A DNA stretch of 64,000 nt, from assembly GCF_017876165.1 (NCBI RefSeq), contig NZ_JAGINQ010000016.1, positions 62,001 to 126,000 of the forward strand. The letters are read 5' to 3'. This document shows, piece by piece, positions 28,200 to 36,627 of this stretch (the stretch's first letter is position 1; each line of letters opens with the position of its first letter). This DNA is from Azospirillum soli. Lineage in GTDB: Bacteria > Pseudomonadota > Alphaproteobacteria > Azospirillales > Azospirillaceae. The notes under the pieces are model-generated. The model was not told the DNA's origin and searched no databases. It saw nothing but the letters and a program-made list of their open reading frames with translations. The translations under genes were made by a program, and so were the position numbers.

Positions 28200-29633
28200 T
28201 TAGTGCGTGTTGCGCGCCTGGAACAGGGCGACGCCCCGCAGCAGGTCGAGCGCACGCGCCAGCTGATAGTCGAACGGCGGCTGCTGGCCGTTGGCCGCAG
28301 CCTCACCACCCTCGCCGGCCGGAGGCGTCGCGGCCGGTGCGGCGTTGCCGTTGGCCGGGGCGGGCGTGCTGGGCGCCGGTGCGTTGGGGGCGGGCGCGTT
28401 GCTGGCCCCCGGCCCCGGAGCGGGCTGGTTCGGCTTGGTGGTCGCCGGCTTCGGCGCGCGGTTGGCCGCGTCCGGGTTGCTCAGCGCGCCGCGCAGGTCG
28501 CTTTCGCGGCGGCGGATAAGGCCCTGGTCGGTCTCCTCGACCTTGGCCGGATGCACCTCGATGTCCGGGGTGACGCCCAGCGCCTGGATCGACCGGCCGC
28601 TCGGGGTGTAGTAGCGCGCGGTGGTCAGGCGCATGGCGCCGTGGCCCGGCAGCGGGATGATGGTCTGGACCGAGCCCTTGCCGAAGGTCTGGGTGCCCAG
28701 AACGATGGCCCGCTTGTGGTCCTGCAGGGCGCCCGCGACGATTTCCGACGCCGACGCCGAACCGCCGTTGATCAGCACGACCATCGGCAGGCCCTTGATC
28801 ATGTCGCCGGGCTTGGCGTTGTAGCGGGTGCCTTCCTCCGCCTTGCGGCCACGGGTGGAGACGATCTCGCCCTTGTCGAGGAAGGTGTCCGACACCGACA
28901 CCGCCTGATCGAGCAGGCCGCCGGGGTTGTTGCGCAGGTCGAGCACGAAGCCCTTCAGCTTGTCGCCCAGCTGCTGCTGGATCGAGGTGATGGCCTTCTC
29001 CAGCCCCTGCTGGGTCTGCTCGTTGAAGCTGGTGACGCGGACGTAGCCGATGTCGCCCTCGGTGCGGTAGCGGACCGACTGCACCTTGATGACGGCGCGG
29101 GTCAGCGTGACCTCGAACGGTTCGCCGGCCTCGCCGCGCCGGACGGTCACCTTGATGTCGCTGCCCACCGGGCCGCGCATCTTTTCCACCGCCTCGTTCA
29201 GGCTCAGGCCCATGACCGCCTCGCCGTTCAGCTGGACGATCAGGTCGCCCGGCTGCAGGCCGGCGCGGAAGGCGGGCGTGTCGTCGATGGGGGACACGAC
29301 CTTGATCAGGCCGTTCTCCATCGTGACCTCGATGCCCAGCCCGCCGAACTCGCCACGGGTCTGCACCTGCATGTCCTGGAAGCTTTTCCGGTTCAGGTAG
29401 CTGGAATGCGGGTCGAGCGAGGTCAGCATGCCGTTGATGGCCGCCTCGATCAGCTGCTCATCGGTGGTCTGCTCCACGTACTCGGCGCGCACGCGCTCGA
29501 ACACGTCGCCGAACAGGTTCAGCTGCCGGTAGGTTTCGGAGCTGTTGTTGTTCGACTGCGCGGTGACGGTGGCAACGCCGGCGCCCAGAAACACCAAGGC
29601 GGCTGCCGTGGCGGCACGCTTGACTATCCTCAT
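28200..29633 (-). CDS. ctpA: S41 family C-terminal processing peptidase
   Basis: A 477-residue periplasmic serine protease. The signal peptide covers about the first 27 residues (AATAAALVFLGAGVATVTAQ). A PDZ domain lies at about 90-175 (GLGIEVTMENGLIKVVSPID, GLQPGDLIVQLNGE). The S41 core has the catalytic Ser in NGGSASASEIVAGALQDHKR and Lys in FGKGSVQTIIPL (Ser-Lys dyad). A C-terminal low-complexity Pro-Ala-Asn tail of about 70 residues (about 385-455) follows. The gene starts directly after the envC stop (adjacent bases), so translation is probably coupled. It likely trims cell-wall hydrolases or envelope proteins. Confidence 0.94.
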   Translation of the reverse strand: MRIVKRAATAAALVFLGAGVATVTAQSNNNSSETYRQLNLFGDVFERVRAEYVEQTTDEQLIEAAINGMLTSLDPHSSYLNRKSFQDMQVQTRGEFGGLGIEVTMENGLIKVVSPIDDTPAFRAGLQPGDLIVQLNGEAVMGLSLNEAVEKMRGPVGSDIKVTVRRGEAGEPFEVTLTRAVIKVQSVRYRTEGDIGYVRVTSFNEQTQQGLEKAITSIQQQLGDKLKGFVLDLRNNPGGLLDQAVSVSDTFLDKGEIVSTRGRKAEEGTRYNAKPGDMIKGLPMVVLINGGSASASEIVAGALQDHKRAIVLGTQTFGKGSVQTIIPLPGHGAMRLTTARYYTPSGRSIQALGVTPDIEVHPAKVEETDQGLIRRRESDLRGALSNPDAANRAPKPATTKPNQPAPGPGASNAPAPNAPAPSTPAPANGNAAPAATPPAGEGGEAAANGQQPPFDYQLARALDLLRGVALFQARNTH

Positions 29634-31124
29634 CTACCCTTGTCCTTTCCCCTCCGGGGCGCCGAATCCGCGTTGCGGGTTGATCGGCTGTCCGTGTCTT
29701 CGCAGCTCGAAGTAAAGATCTGGGTTGCCGTCGGTCGGCATCAAACCAATGGGTTCACCCGTGGCCACGCGCTTTCCGACGGCCGTGTCGATGCGGCCAA
29801 ATCCAGCAATGAGGCTATGATATCCATTGGCGTGTTCCACGATCAAGATTTGGCCGTAGCCGCGAAAAGGTCCAGCGAAGACGATGGTGCCGGCCTGCGG
29901 CGCGACGACCGAGGCGCCCGGCCGGGCCTGGATCGTGACCCCCCGGCTGGCGGCGCCGAACCGGTCGGCCTCGCCGTAGCGCGTGGCGACCCGCCCGCCC
30001 ACCGGCAGCCGCGTTCCCCCGGCGCCGGCCGGCGCGTTGGGCGCCCGTTGCGCGGCGGCCAGTTCGGCCTCGGCCTTGGCTTTTTGTTCGGCGGCTTTCT
30101 GTTCGGCAGCCTTTTGTTCAGCCGCCTTCTGTTCCGCTGCCCGCAGTTCGGCCAGCTTGCGCTCGGCCTCCTTGCGCTCCGCTTCCTTCTGGGCGGCGAG
30201 CTTGCGTTCCGCTTCGCGCTGTTCGGCAAGACGCCGTTCGGCCTCCCGGCGCTCCGCCTCCAGCCGTTCGGCCTCGCGCTTGGCGGCGGCTTCGGCGGCG
30301 GCCCTTCGTTCCGCCTCGATGCGCTCCATCAGCTGGCGCAGGTCGGCGGCCTGTCCGGCCAGCCGCGCGCTGTGCTGGGCAACCTGAAGCCGCTCCTCTT
30401 CGGTCTGGCGTGACAGCTCCTCGCGCCGGGCGACGAGGCGGGCCATTTCCTTCTGCCGCTCGGCCAAGGCCACGCGGGCGGCCAGCGTGCGGGTGCGCTG
30501 CCCTTCCAGCTTCTCGCGCGTCTCGGCCAGCTTCGACAGGGCGGCGGCCAGCGCGTCGGCGCGGGCGCGCAGGGTCGGAACCGTGTCGCGCAGCAGCAGG
30601 GCGGAGCGCAACGTGTCCACCGGCCCTTCCGGCCGGGCCAGCGCCGCTTCCGGCGGAATGCGCGCCAGCCGTTGCAGGGCCGCCAGCAGCGCGGCGATCT
30701 GCTGCCGTTCGCTCTCCAGCCGCCCGGCTTGGTCGTGTTCTTCCGCTTCCAGGGCGGTCAGCGTCTCTTCCAGCTGGTCGAGTTCACTTTCCTGCGCCCG
30801 TTCCTCTTCGGCCAGACCGACCAGCCGGCCGCGCAGTTCGTCCAGTTCCTTCTGGATCGTCTGCGACTGGCGCTCCAGCTGCTTCTGGCGCGCCTTGTCG
30901 GCCTGGATCTCCTGTTCGACCCTTTTGAGTGCCTGATTGGGCGACTCGGTCTGGGCGAGGGCGTGGGTAGCGATACACAGGGAAAAAGCCGCAGCGACGG
31001 GCCCCCACCCAACCTTCCCCCACCTTCGGCGGGGGAGGGCCTCACAACCTTCTCCCGCCGCAGGGGGGAGAAGGAGAGGCCCGCGCCGAAGGCGTGGGAG
31101 GAAGGGGGCCCGCCCTGCGCCCAT
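29634..31124 (-). CDS. envC: Murein hydrolase activator EnvC-like protein (degenerate LytM domain)
   Basis: A 496-residue periplasmic protein. It has a signal-like core VAAAFSLCIATHALA near residues 45-59, a long coiled coil (about 60-350) including AAEQK pentapeptide repeats (about 310-335), and a C-terminal LytM/M23 domain. The zinc ligands expected in LytM peptidases are missing (RGVTIQARPG where HxxxD is usual, GYHSLIAGF where HxH is usual). It therefore probably activates an amidase rather than cutting wall itself, as E. coli EnvC does. The only in-frame start is ATG 31124, 3 bp after the gpmI stop. This puts a roughly 43-residue segment encoded by palindromic repeats ahead of the signal core. 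Confidence 0.88.
   Translation of the reverse strand: MGAGRAPFLPRLRRGPLLLPPAAGEGCEALPRRRWGKVGWGPVAAAFSLCIATHALAQTESPNQALKRVEQEIQADKARQKQLERQSQTIQKELDELRGRLVGLAEEERAQESELDQLEETLTALEAEEHDQAGRLESERQQIAALLAALQRLARIPPEAALARPEGPVDTLRSALLLRDTVPTLRARADALAAALSKLAETREKLEGQRTRTLAARVALAERQKEMARLVARREELSRQTEEERLQVAQHSARLAGQAADLRQLMERIEAERRAAAEAAAKREAERLEAERREAERRLAEQREAERKLAAQKEAERKEAERKLAELRAAEQKAAEQKAAEQKAAEQKAKAEAELAAAQRAPNAPAGAGGTRLPVGGRVATRYGEADRFGAASRGVTIQARPGASVVAPQAGTIVFAGPFRGYGQILIVEHANGYHSLIAGFGRIDTAVGKRVATGEPIGLMPTDGNPDLYFELRRHGQPINPQRGFGAPEGKGQG
31004..31085. repeat. Palindromic repeats translated in the envC 5' end
   Basis: Two adjacent palindromes lie within the envC reading frame. The first (31004-31039) contains CCTTCCCCCACCTTCGGCGG and pairs as CCCCCAC/GGGGGAGG; the second (about 31050-31077) is CTTCTCCCGCCGCAGGGGGG plus AGAAGG. 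The first matches about 33 of 36 bases of a segment at 34363-34399 in opposite orientation. Together they encode residues of about 14 to 43 of EnvC. Confidence 0.75.
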
Positions 31125-31127
31125 GCC

Positions 31128-32693
31128 CTATTCCGCAGCGGCGCGCGCAGCGGCGCGGTCGATCAGGCTGTTGCCGGTCATCTCCACTGGCTTCGGCAGG
31201 CCCATCAGGTCAAGCAGCGTCGGCGCGATGTCGGCCAGACGGCCGCTGCGGATCGCCGTCACTCCGGCGGGCGCGTTCACCAGCACCAGCGGCACCTTGT
31301 CCAGCGTGTGGGCGGTGTGCGGGCCGTTGTTGTCCGGGTCCTTCATCATCTCGCAGTTGCCGTGGTCGGCGGTGACCAGCATCACGCCGCCCTGGCGGCG
31401 CACCGCCGCTTCCAGCCGGCCGACGCTGGTGTCCACCGCGTGGACCGCCTTCATGGCGGCATCGAGGAAGCCGGTGTGGCCGACCATGTCCGGGTTGGCG
31501 TAGTTGATGACGATGAGGTCGTACTTGCCGCTGTCCACCGCCTCCACGACCTTGTCGGTCACCTCGGCGGCCGACATCTCCGGCTGGAGATCGTAGGTGG
31601 CGACCTTCGGCGACGGCACCAGGATGCGGTCCTCGCCCGGATACACCCGCTCCTCGCCACCGTTGAAGAAGAAGGTGACGTGCGGATACTTCTCCGTCTC
31701 GGCGATGCGCAACTGGGTCAAACCGGCCTCGCTGACCACTTCGCCCAGCACCTTGGTCAGGGATTTCGGCGGAAAGATGGTCGTCATCAGCTTGGCGAGG
31801 CCGGACGAATATTCGACCATGCCGACGGCGGCGGCCAGCTTCGGCGCGTTGCCCCGGTCGAACCCGTCGAAGGCCGGATCCACGAAGGCGGCCAGGATCT
31901 CGCGGGCGCGGTCGGCGCGGAAATTCGCCATCAGGATGGCGTCGCCGTCCTTCATGCCCTCATAGCCGTCGATGACCGTGGGCAGGATGAATTCGTCGTG
32001 CTTGCCGGTGGCGTAGCTCTGCTCGATCGCCTGGATCGGGTCGGCGGCCTTCTCGCCCTCGGCGCGGACCAGGGCGGCGAAGGCCTTCTCCACGCGGTCC
32101 CAGCGCTTGTCGCGGTCCATGGCGTAATAGCGGCCCGTCACCGTGGCGACGTTGACGCCGGGCAACTCATACACGTCCGCCATGAACTCGGCGACCTGAT
32201 CCTTGGCGCTCTGCGGCGGCACGTCGCGCCCGTCGGTGAAGGCGTGGATGTCGACCGGCACGCCCTCGCGCGACAGCACGGCGGCCAGCGCGGCGATGTG
32301 GTCCTGGTGGGAATGCACGCCGCCCGGCGACATCAGGCCCATGATGTGGCAACGCCCGCCGGTCTTGTGCAGAGCCTTGACCAGATCCGAAATGGCTTGG
32401 TTGCGCTCGAACTCGCCCTCGACGATGGCGTGGTCGATCATGACGAGGTCCTGCATGACCACGCGCCCGGCGCCGAGGTTCATGTGACCGACTTCCGAGT
32501 TGCCCATCTGGCCCTTGGGCAGGCCGACCTCTTCCTCGCTGGCCTCAAGGAACGCCTTCGGCTCCGACGACCACAGCCGGTCCCAGTTGGGGGTGTCGCC
32601 CAACGCGATGGCGTTGTCCTCGCGCTCCTCGCGATAGCCCCAGCCATCCAGGATGCACAGCACAACAGGACGGGGACGTTTGGTCTCGGTCAT
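31128..32693 (-). CDS. gpmI: 2,3-bisphosphoglycerate-independent phosphoglycerate mutase
   Basis: A 521-residue glycolytic enzyme of the alkaline phosphatase superfamily, interconverting 3- and 2-phosphoglycerate with two manganese ions. The start MTETKRPRPVVLCILDGWG, the nucleophile Ser in GNSEVGHMNLGAGR, SPGGVHSHQDH, TDGRDVPP, FRADRAREI, NYANPDMVGHTG and TADHGNCE are all present. ATG 32693 is preceded by AAGAGGAA; the longer reading to 32729 is not supported. It lies in a run with rlmH (upstream) and envC (3 bp downstream). Confidence 0.97.
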   Translation of the reverse strand: MTETKRPRPVVLCILDGWGYREEREDNAIALGDTPNWDRLWSSEPKAFLEASEEEVGLPKGQMGNSEVGHMNLGAGRVVMQDLVMIDHAIVEGEFERNQAISDLVKALHKTGGRCHIMGLMSPGGVHSHQDHIAALAAVLSREGVPVDIHAFTDGRDVPPQSAKDQVAEFMADVYELPGVNVATVTGRYYAMDRDKRWDRVEKAFAALVRAEGEKAADPIQAIEQSYATGKHDEFILPTVIDGYEGMKDGDAILMANFRADRAREILAAFVDPAFDGFDRGNAPKLAAAVGMVEYSSGLAKLMTTIFPPKSLTKVLGEVVSEAGLTQLRIAETEKYPHVTFFFNGGEERVYPGEDRILVPSPKVATYDLQPEMSAAEVTDKVVEAVDSGKYDLIVINYANPDMVGHTGFLDAAMKAVHAVDTSVGRLEAAVRRQGGVMLVTADHGNCEMMKDPDNNGPHTAHTLDKVPLVLVNAPAGVTAIRSGRLADIAPTLLDLMGLPKPVEMTGNSLIDRAAARAAAE

Positions 32694-32762
32694 CGCGTTC
32701 CTCTTACGCCAGTCGTGATTGATCGCCAATGAGTCGGGCCGGCACGCCCATCGCGCCGGGGG

Positions 32763-33221
32763 CTACGCCCGGTGATATGGGTGTCCGGCCAGGATTTGCT
32801 GAGCCCGGTAGATCTGCTCTGTCAGCATGCCACGCACCAACATATGCGGCCATGTCATGGGTCCCAAGGCCAAAAGAAGGTCGGCGCGGGCGCGCACGGC
32901 GTCGCCATGCCCGTCGGCCCCGCCGATCAGGAAGGCGATGTCGGCCACTCCCTGGTCCCGCCACGCGCCCATTTTGGCCGCGAAGGCTTCGCTGGACAGC
33001 GCCTTTCCGCGCTCGTCCAGCGCCACGACGACGGATCCCTGTGGAATGGCGGCCAGCAGCAATTCGGCTTCCTGCCGCTTCATTTCGTCGGGCGGCAGGC
33101 GCTTCTTGACTTCCACTTCGCGGAGCGTCAGCGGCCAGCTCAGCCGGCCGGCGTACTCCTCGAAGAGGTCGCGTGCCGGACCGACCCGCGCCCGCCCAAC
33201 GGCGGCGAGCCACAGACGCAT
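32763..33221 (-). CDS. rlmH: 23S rRNA (pseudouridine1915-N3)-methyltransferase
   Basis: A 152-residue SPOUT-class methyltransferase acting on helix 69 of 23S rRNA in assembled 70S ribosomes. MRLWLAAVGRARVGPARDLFEEYAGRL, VVALDERGKALSSEAFA, IAFLIGGADGHGD, LALGPMTWPHMLVRGMLTEQIYRAQQILAGHPYHR are the family signatures, including the SAM-binding knot and the C-terminal PYHR. Length is exact. rsfS lies 40 bp upstream on the same strand, a typical pairing. Confidence 0.96.
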   Translation of the reverse strand: MRLWLAAVGRARVGPARDLFEEYAGRLSWPLTLREVEVKKRLPPDEMKRQEAELLLAAIPQGSVVVALDERGKALSSEAFAAKMGAWRDQGVADIAFLIGGADGHGDAVRARADLLLALGPMTWPHMLVRGMLTEQIYRAQQILAGHPYHRA

Positions 33222-33238
33222 CGATCCGGCTCCTCTCT

Positions 33239-33266
33239 ATCGTCCCGTCAGGATCGTCCCGTCAGG
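33239..33266. repeat. Perfect 14-bp tandem duplication spanning the rsfS stop codon
   Basis: ATCGTCCCGTCAGG occurs twice without change (33239-33252 and 33253-33266). In the rsfS orientation the unit is CCTGACGGGACGAT and contains the TGA stop, so the stop is duplicated 14 bp downstream, out of frame. The unit is related to those at 15842 and 54801. Confidence 0.9.
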
Positions 33267-33696
33267 CGCTCATGCGTTCCGCGGACGGCCGGGGCGTGTC
33301 GAGACCCCACATCTTCTCGATGTTGTAGAAGGTCCGGACCTCGGGACGGAACAGGTGCACGATGACGTCGCCGGCATCGACCAGCACCCAGTCGCACTGG
33401 GGCAGGCCCTCCACCTCGATGCCACGGAGTCCGGCCGACTTCAGCCGATCGGCAAGCTTCATGGCCATGGCGGCGATGTGCCGCGTGTTGCGGCCCGACG
33501 CCACGATCATGTAGTCCGCGATGCTGGTTTTGCCGGCAAGATCGATGACGATGACGTCATCCGCCTGATCGTCGTCCAGGGACTTCTCGATAAGCGCCTT
33601 GAGTTCCTGCGGCTGGGGAACGGGCGCGGGCCGCACAACGGGCGCGGCCGGTTCGATGAACGTGTTGATGGTACCCACCTCGTGATACAGGGTCAC
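33262..33696 (-). CDS. rsfS: Ribosome silencing factor
   Basis: A 144-residue protein that binds ribosomal protein L14 and blocks subunit joining when nutrients are short. The core domain shows DVIVIDLAGKTSIADYMIVASGRNTRHIAAMAMKLADRL, then GLPQCDWVLVDAGDVIVHLFRPEVRTFYNIEKMWG, all typical. The start is GTG 33696, which overlaps the nadD TGA as GTGA (4 bp); this coupling decides the start. An N-terminal Pro-rich lead of about 30 residues precedes the domain. The nadD-rsfS-rlmH order is widely conserved. Confidence 0.94.
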   Translation of the reverse strand: MTLYHEVGTINTFIEPAAPVVRPAPVPQPQELKALIEKSLDDDQADDVIVIDLAGKTSIADYMIVASGRNTRHIAAMAMKLADRLKSAGLRGIEVEGLPQCDWVLVDAGDVIVHLFRPEVRTFYNIEKMWGLDTPRPSAERMSA

Positions 33697-34310
33697 GACC
33701 CGCGGGCACGCGCCCGACGGATCGCCGTCGCCGAAGCCGGATGCAGCGGGTTGCGCAGGAAAATCCAGGCCGGCGTTTTCCGGCTGGCCAGTCCCTTGGC
33801 CCGATGCTCCTTCACCCGGCGGCGGGCATAGCGCTGAGCGGCTATGCCACCAAGCGCGCTTATAGAATAAGTTGGACGGGCCAGAACTGCAACCGGCACC
33901 AGCCGGAAGATTCGCGTCCAATGCCGCCAACGGGGTATTTGGCGAAGATTGTCCGCGCCCATCAGCCAGACAAAGCGCGTTCTTGGAAAGCGACGCTTCA
34001 GCTCTTGCAACGTATCGACGGTGTAGCGGGTGCCAAGCTCGCGCTCGATGTCGGTGACCTGGATGCGCGGATGCCGCGCCACCCGCCGGGCCTCCGCCAT
34101 CCGTTCCGGCAGGGCGCCCATGTCGGCGGTGGACTTCAGCGGATTCTGCGGGCTGACCAGCCACCAGACCCGGTCGAGGCCCAGCGTCTTCAGCGCGTAC
34201 AGGCTGATGTGCCGGTGCCCCGCATGCGCCGGATTGAACGACCCGCCGAGCAGCCCGACGCGAAGGTTGGCGTAATGGGGGCCGGAGTAGGGGTGGGGGA
34301 GTGGTCTCAT
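33693..34310 (-). CDS. nadD: Nicotinate-nucleotide adenylyltransferase
   Basis: A 205-residue enzyme joining ATP and nicotinate mononucleotide to make deamido-NAD. The nucleotidyltransferase signature GLLGGSFNPAHAGHRHIS (GxFNPxHxGH) is at about residues 19-36, followed by WWLVSPQNPLK and the SxxxR-type end motif SATAIRRARARGS. ATG 34310 is preferred; ATG 34337 would begin inside a palindromic repeat. The stop overlaps the rsfS start. With nadE at 61332, the window holds both last steps of NAD synthesis, though far apart. Confidence 0.94.
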   Translation of the reverse strand: MRPLPHPYSGPHYANLRVGLLGGSFNPAHAGHRHISLYALKTLGLDRVWWLVSPQNPLKSTADMGALPERMAEARRVARHPRIQVTDIERELGTRYTVDTLQELKRRFPRTRFVWLMGADNLRQIPRWRHWTRIFRLVPVAVLARPTYSISALGGIAAQRYARRRVKEHRAKGLASRKTPAWIFLRNPLHPASATAIRRARARGS

Positions 34311-34311
34311 C

Positions 34312-34405
34312 GGGCCCCCACCCTGACCCTCCCCCACCGTTGGCGGGGGAGGGGAAAAAGCTCCTTCCCCCGCCGAAGGTGGGGGAAGGTTGGGATGGGG
34401 ACCCC
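34312..34405. repeat. Double palindromic repeat between proA and nadD
   Basis: Two palindromes sit back to back. The left one (34316-34354) pairs CCCTCCCCCACCGTTGGCGG with GGGAGGGG; the right one (34363-34399) pairs CCTTCCCCCGCC with GGTGGGGGAAGG. The whole block starts GGGCCCCCACCC and ends GGGGACCCC. The right half matches the palindrome in envC. It fills the nadD leader almost up to its start codon. Confidence 0.8.
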
Positions 34406-34416
34406 TTGCAACAACG

Positions 34417-35697
34417 TCACGGCCGGGTCTGGCCGTCGCCGCGCACGACGTACTTGTAGCTGGTCAGCTGCTCCGCGCCGACAGGGCCGCGCGCGTGGAA
34501 CTTGTCGGTGGAAATGCCGATCTCCGCGCCCATACCGAACTCGCCGCCGTCCGCGAACTGGGTGCTGGCGTTCCACAGAACGATGCCGCTGTCGATGCGC
34601 TGGAGGAAGCGCTCGGCCGCCGCCGCATCCTCCGTCACGATCGCGTCCGTGTGGTGGGAACCGTACTGGTTGACGTGCGCGATGGCGCCGTCCACCCCGT
34701 CCACCACGCCGCAGGCGATGATGGCGTCCAGATACTCGGTGGCCCAATCTTCGGTCGAGACCGGAGTCACGCGGGGATCGGCCGCCTGGGCCGCCGCGTC
34801 GCCGCGCACCGCGCAGCCGGCGTCCAGCAGGTCCTTCACCAGCACCGGCAGCACCTTGTCCGCGACGGCCCGGTCGACCAGCAGCGTTTCCGCGGCACCG
34901 CAGATGGAGGTCCGGCGCATCTTGGCGTTCATCACCACCTTGCGCGCCTTCTCCAGATCGGCGCCGGCGTCCACATAGACGTGGTTGTTGCCGTCCAGAT
35001 GCTTGATGACGGGGATGCGGCTCTCGTCGGAGATCCGCTGGATCAGCGACTTGCCGCCGCGCGGCACGATCACGTCGATGAAGTCGCGCATGGTCAGCAT
35101 GTGGCCGACCGCCGCCCGGTCCGTCGTGGGGACGAGCTGGATCGCCGCTTCCGGCAGCCCGGCGGAGCGCAGCCCCTTGGCCAGGCAGTCGGCGATGGCG
35201 CGCGAGGAGCGGTGGCTCTCCGACCCGCCGCGCAGGATGGCGGCGTTGCCGGACTTCAGGCACAGGCCGCCAGCATCGGCCGTCACGTTGGGGCGGCTCT
35301 CGTAGATGATGCCGATGACGCCCAGGGGCACGCGCACGCGCTGGATGTTCAGCCCATTGGGCCGGGTCCATTCGGCGATGACGCCGCCGATGGGATCGGG
35401 GAAGTCGGCGATGTCCTCCAGACCCTTGGCCATGGCCTCGATGCGCGCGTCGTTCAGCATCAGACGCTCGATCATGGGACCGGCGAGGCCGCGTTCCTTC
35501 GCGGCCGCCACGTCCTGGTCGTTGGCCGCCTGGATCTCGGCCTTGTGGGCGCGGATCGCGGATGCGGCTGCCCGCAAGGCCTGATCCTTCACCGGGCTCG
35601 GCACGACCGCCAGTTCCGCAGCGGCGGCGCGGGCGGCGCGGCCGAGGGCGAGCATCTGGTCGTGCAGGGCGTCGGTGGTCTCAAGCAGGGCGGACAT
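34417..35697 (-). CDS. proA: Gamma-glutamyl phosphate reductase
   Basis: A 426-residue NADPH-dependent enzyme of proline synthesis, reducing glutamyl 5-phosphate to the semialdehyde. It is an ALDH-fold protein: [47 protein letters not shown], and the catalytic Cys in [15 protein letters not shown], plus [12 protein letters not shown] and [23 protein letters not shown] 35697 gives normal family length; longer readings upstream are not supported. The partner proB is 2.8 kb away on the same strand, separated by three genes. Confidence 0.97.
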   Translation of the reverse strand: MSALLETTDALHDQMLALGRAARAAAAELAVVPSPVKDQALRAAASAIRAHKAEIQAANDQDVAAAKERGLAGPMIERLMLNDARIEAMAKGLEDIADFPDPIGGVIAEWTRPNGLNIQRVRVPLGVIGIIYESRPNVTADAGGLCLKSGNAAILRGGSESHRSSRAIADCLAKGLRSAGLPEAAIQLVPTTDRAAVGHMLTMRDFIDVIVPRGGKSLIQRISDESRIPVIKHLDGNNHVYVDAGADLEKARKVVMNAKMRRTSICGAAETLLVDRAVADKVLPVLVKDLLDAGCAVRGDAAAQAADPRVTPVSTEDWATEYLDAIIACGVVDGVDGAIAHVNQYGSHHTDAIVTEDAAAAERFLQRIDSGIVLWNASTQFADGGEFGMGAEIGISTDKFHARGPVGAEQLTSYKYVVRGDGQTRP

Positions 35698-35877
35698 GGA
35701 ACTCACTCCAGTAAAAAGGGCGGGAACTGTATCCCATCCCGCGACCTTGGGAAAGCGCGCGTCCCCGCCCATGGCGCATGCCCATGATGCGGTGCAAAAA
35801 CGCAGTACAAGTCCGCGCCTGGGCAGGGCATAGTCCCCCGGTCCCGCCCTTTCGCCATTCGTTCGGATTACCGCCTG

Positions 35878-36621
35878 ATGCTGACGCTGCTGTTGATCGT
35901 CTCCGCTTTCTTCGCGGGCGTGCTGAACGCCGTGGCTGGGGGCGGCAGCTTCCTGACCTTTCCGGCCCTGGTGATGGCGGGCGTGCCGCCGCTGAACGCC
36001 AACGCGACGAGCACGGTGGCGGTCTCCCCCGGCGCGCTGGCCAGCGCCTATGGCTATCGGCGGGAACTGGGGCGCATCCGGGAGATCAACCTTCCCATCT
36101 TCCTGGGCGTTAGCCTCGTCGGCGGCCTTGTCGGCGCGCTGCTGCTGCTGTGGACGCCGCAGCGCACCTTCGAGGTCATCGTGCCGTGGCTGCTGCTGTT
36201 CGCGACGGTTCTCTTCGCCTTCGGGCCGAAGGTGTCGGCCTATGTGCGCCGGAACTTCCACGTCGGGCACGGCACGGTGCTGTTCATCCAGTTCTTCATT
36301 GCGGTCTACGGCGGCTATTTCGGCGGCGGCATCGGCATCCTGATCCTTGCGACGCTCGGCGTCTTCGGCCTGACTGACCTGCACGCGATGAATGGCCTGA
36401 AGGCGCTGGTGTCCGGCTGCCTGAACGCGGTCGCGGTGGTCGCCTTCGTGTTCGGCGGGGCCGTTTATTGGCACGAGGCCATCATCATGACCTTCGCCGC
36501 CGTGGCCGGCGGCTATGCCGGGGCGTCGGTCGCCCGCCACATCCCGCCGCCGATCCTGCGCAAGTTCGTGATCGTCGTCGGCGTGGCGATGACCGCCTAC
36601 TTCTTCATCACCAAAGGCTGA
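35878..36621 (+). CDS. TauE/SafE family anion permease
   Basis: A 247-residue polytopic inner-membrane protein of the sulfite exporter TauE/SafE (TSUP) family, with about eight hydrophobic segments. The family repeats are visible: [19 protein letters not shown] followed by [23 protein letters not shown] in the first half, and [21 protein letters not shown] followed by [21 protein letters not shown] in the second. It may transport sulfite, sulfoacetate or a related organic anion; the substrate cannot be told. It is divergent from proA and convergent with the GAF gene, and interrupts the conserved proBA order. Confidence 0.9.
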   Translation: MLTLLLIVSAFFAGVLNAVAGGGSFLTFPALVMAGVPPLNANATSTVAVSPGALASAYGYRRELGRIREINLPIFLGVSLVGGLVGALLLLWTPQRTFEVIVPWLLLFATVLFAFGPKVSAYVRRNFHVGHGTVLFIQFFIAVYGGYFGGGIGILILATLGVFGLTDLHAMNGLKALVSGCLNAVAVVAFVFGGAVYWHEAIIMTFAAVAGGYAGASVARHIPPPILRKFVIVVGVAMTAYFFITKG

Positions 36622-36627
36622 TCCGTC

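Noticed and set aside
26325-30413. A 1362-codon plus-strand frame antisense to rppH, deacetylase, ctpA and envC
   Set aside because: It is the complement of four well-supported genes; its composition (His, Gln, Gly, Arg rich) and lack of any motif mark it as a shadow.
34417-36540. A 707-codon frame extending proA upstream
   Set aside because: The extension is antisense to the TauE permease; ProA is complete from ATG 35697.
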